Positions 62,365-64,000 of a DNA stretch of 64,000 bases are shown in pieces. The stretch covers positions 124,001 through 188,000 of the forward strand of contig JAFGYB010000023.1 of the NCBI GenBank assembly GCA_016936355.1, written 5' to 3'. Position numbers and translations under genes: made by a program. Each line of letters starts with the position of its first letter. Position 1 is the first letter of the stretch. Source of the DNA: Bacteroidales bacterium (lineage in GTDB: Bacteria > Bacteroidota > Bacteroidia > Bacteroidales > F082). Below the pieces are notes generated by a model. That model was not told where the DNA came from. It searched no databases and saw only the letters and a program-made list of their open reading frames with translations.

Positions 62365-62823
62365 ATGAACGAACGAACAAAATATTTATTCTCATTAGTG
62401 ATTGTACTATTGATCGGAATACTCCTGGGATTTTTGATCAACGGCCGACTCGTTAAAGCCCGTGTGAACCGGCTGCAGGATTACTTCACCGAACAGGGCT
62501 TCCGGTATGAATTTATTCACATGCTGGATCCCACTCCCGAACAAATGGATAAAATCCGCCCCATTTTAATGGACTACGGACAGAAAAACCGGGAAAACAT
62601 GATGCAGTACCGCAACCGTCAGCAAGAGCTGATGATGAATCTGCAACACGACCTCCTTCCTTACCTGAGTCAGGATCAGATTCAACGAATGAAATACATG
62701 CGTAACCGCTGGGACAGGCGGTTCATGAGGCCCAATCGTTTTGGACCCGGAAACGGCAGAATGAGACGCGGTCGCGGAATGCCGCCCGGTTCGCCCCATC
62801 GCATGGACAGTAACCGTCCGTAA
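62365..62823 (+). CDS. Spy/CnrX-like periplasmic protein (heavy-metal-sensor type)
   Basis: The 152-residue product has an N-terminal membrane anchor (YLFSLVIVLLIGILLGFLI). A helical periplasmic domain follows, with LDPTPEQMDKIRPILMDYGQKNRENMM and LMMNLQHDLLPYLSQDQIQRM: the helix-LTPEQ-helix layout of the Spy/CpxP/CnrX superfamily. The C-terminus is rich in Arg, Gly, Met, Pro and His. With the sigma and anti-sigma genes upstream it probably senses envelope stress or metals and frees the sigma factor. The signal itself is not known. Confidence 0.78.
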   Translation: MNERTKYLFSLVIVLLIGILLGFLINGRLVKARVNRLQDYFTEQGFRYEFIHMLDPTPEQMDKIRPILMDYGQKNRENMMQYRNRQQELMMNLQHDLLPYLSQDQIQRMKYMRNRWDRRFMRPNRFGPGNGRMRRGRGMPPGSPHRMDSNRP

Positions 62824-62895
62824 GCTTATTCGGATCATTTTCAGTCTTCGGGTGAATTCAGTAATTTACGCAAATATTTTTGGCTCAATATTTAA

Positions 62896-62903
62896 TACCT
62901 TTG
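62896..62903 (+). promoter_or_regulatory. -7 element of the glyA promoter
   Basis: TACCTTTG, a full TAnnTTTG match, 30 nt upstream of the glyA ATG. Confidence 0.65.
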
Positions 62904-62933
62904 CAACTCAAAACAGCTAAACCCCAAGTAACA

Positions 62934-64000
62934 ATGGAAAGAGACCAGAAAATATTTGACCTGATCCGTCAGGAAAAAGAACGCCAAATGCACGGCATCG
63001 AACTCATCGCCTCTGAAAACTTTGTCAGCGACCAGGTTCTGGAAGCCATGGGATCGGTCATGACCAATAAATATGCCGAAGGCTATCCCGGAAAAAGGTA
63101 TTACGGTGGTTGCGAAATCGTGGACCAGTCGGAACAACTGGCCATCGACCGGGCCCGTGAGTTGTTCAATGCCGAATACGCCAATGTGCAACCTCATTCC
63201 GGTGCTCAGGCAAACATGGCCGTATTGATGGCCGTCTTAAAACCCGGTGATACATTTATGGGCCTTGACTTGTCACACGGCGGCCACCTTTCGCATGGAT
63301 CTCTGGTGAATTCCTCAGGTATCCTCTATCATCCGGTAGCTTACCGGGTAAAAGAAGAGACCGGAACTGTTGACTACGACGAAATGGAACAGTTGGCCAA
63401 AAAAGAAAAACCCAAATTGATCATTGCCGGTGCTTCTGCCTATTCCCGCGACTGGGATTACGAACGCATGCGTGACATAGCGGATGAAGTAGGCGCTCTG
63501 CTCATGGCGGATATTGCCCACCCGGCCGGACTCATTGCCAAGGGATTGCTCAACGACCCAATTGATTATTGCCATTTTGTAACCACTACTACACATAAAA
63601 CACTCCGTGGCCCCAGAGGTGGGATGATCCTTATGGGACAGGATTTTGAAAATCCCTTTGGATTAAAAACACCCAAAGGAGAAACCAAAATGATTTCAGC
63701 TGTTCTGAACTCCTCCGTTTTCCCCGGTATTCAGGGAGGGCCGCTGGAGCATGTGATTGCAGCCAAAGCAGTGGCCTTTGGTGAAGCGCTTTCCGATGAA
63801 TATTTCAAGTACATGATGCAGGTTAAGAAAAATGCACAAGTCATGTCTCAGGCCTTTATTGACAGGGGATATAATGTTATTTCGGATGGAACCGACAACC
63901 ACCTGATGCTCATTGATCTCAGAACCAAATTCCCCGAAATTACCGGAAAACTCGTAGAAAACACTCTGGTAAAAGCCGACATCACTGTAAATAAAAACAT
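62934..64000 (+). CDS. glyA: Serine hydroxymethyltransferase (partial, 3' end cut by the window)
   Basis: The frame opens at ATG 62934 and stays open to the window end, about 355 of some 425 residues. It begins [56 protein letters not shown] and the PLP-lysine segment [14 protein letters not shown] are all present. It interconverts serine and glycine using tetrahydrofolate, supplying one-carbon units. The gene has its own promoter and is not part of the sigma-factor operon. Confidence 0.97.
   Translation, partial: MERDQKIFDLIRQEKERQMHGIELIASENFVSDQVLEAMGSVMTNKYAEGYPGKRYYGGCEIVDQSEQLAIDRARELFNAEYANVQPHSGAQANMAVLMAVLKPGDTFMGLDLSHGGHLSHGSLVNSSGILYHPVAYRVKEETGTVDYDEMEQLAKKEKPKLIIAGASAYSRDWDYERMRDIADEVGALLMADIAHPAGLIAKGLLNDPIDYCHFVTTTTHKTLRGPRGGMILMGQDFENPFGLKTPKGETKMISAVLNSSVFPGIQGGPLEHVIAAKAVAFGEALSDEYFKYMMQVKKNAQVMSQAFIDRGYNVISDGTDNHLMLIDLRTKFPEITGKLVENTLVKADITVNKN

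Noticed and set aside
1-64000. CRISPR arrays, insertion sequences or prophage
   Set aside because: No regularly spaced repeats, transposase, integrase or phage structural genes were seen on either strand.

Overview
This window is a chromosomal segment of a Bacteroidota bacterium, most likely a Bacteroidales/Marinilabiliales-type free-living species. Supporting signs are a 2417-residue SprA (the type IX secretion translocon protein known only from this phylum), the phylum's TAnnTTTG promoter -7 element in front of many genes, weak or absent Shine-Dalgarno sequences, DUF4837 and SPOR-barrel envelope proteins, and mid-range GC content. No insertion sequence, prophage, CRISPR array or rRNA was seen. 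Two tRNA genes are present, tRNA-Thr(CGT) and tRNA-Cys(GCA).

Layout. 1-6850 (minus strand): ribosomal proteins L27 (partial) and L21, an EamA-type transporter, 6-phosphofructokinase, an M16 zinc protease and a TPR protein. 7194: tRNA-Thr. 7268-17291 (minus strand): an accessory block of eleven genes, nearly all with signal peptides and mostly unrecognisable. It includes a thioredoxin-like/MORN-repeat lipoprotein, a DUF4189-like protein, paralogous small secreted proteins, a probable outer-membrane protein and an FGE/SUMF1-like protein. Three transcription units in this block share a paired 14-bp element (core TGAAAACCAC) 56-69 nt upstream of the start codon. 17544-18794 (plus): an RRM protein and two cold-shock-domain proteins in one operon with a long leader. 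19348-23296 (minus): a POT-family transporter, a TPR sensor kinase and its NarL-type response regulator, which is broken by a one-base frameshift. 23459-26428: MTA/SAH nucleosidase, an outer-membrane protein and CreD. 26511-31944: a four-gene phosphorelay cluster (PAS/GAF kinase, CheY-like regulator, hybrid kinase, second CheY-like regulator).

32429-39460: tRNA-Cys, the gltX-folB-CWC operon, a divergent comB-like gene, a TolC/HlyD export pair without its inner-membrane pump, and tsaB. 39477-52128 (minus): MscS, SprA with RuvA upstream, a second M16 protease and a lipoprotein. 52536-56378: dxs and lysS transcribed divergently. 56534-61320 (plus): SPOR barrel protein, a 39-residue membrane protein, tatA, an MltD-like transglycosylase with LysM repeats, and DUF4837. 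61388-62823: an ECF sigma factor, a probable anti-sigma factor and a Spy/CnrX-like periplasmic protein. The window ends inside glyA.

Most of the window is ordinary core genome. The best candidates for something undescribed are the secreted-protein block at 7268-17291 with its shared upstream element, and the possible link between that element and the nearby TPR-kinase/NarL system, whose own upstream region carries a related inverted sequence and whose regulator gene is frameshifted.
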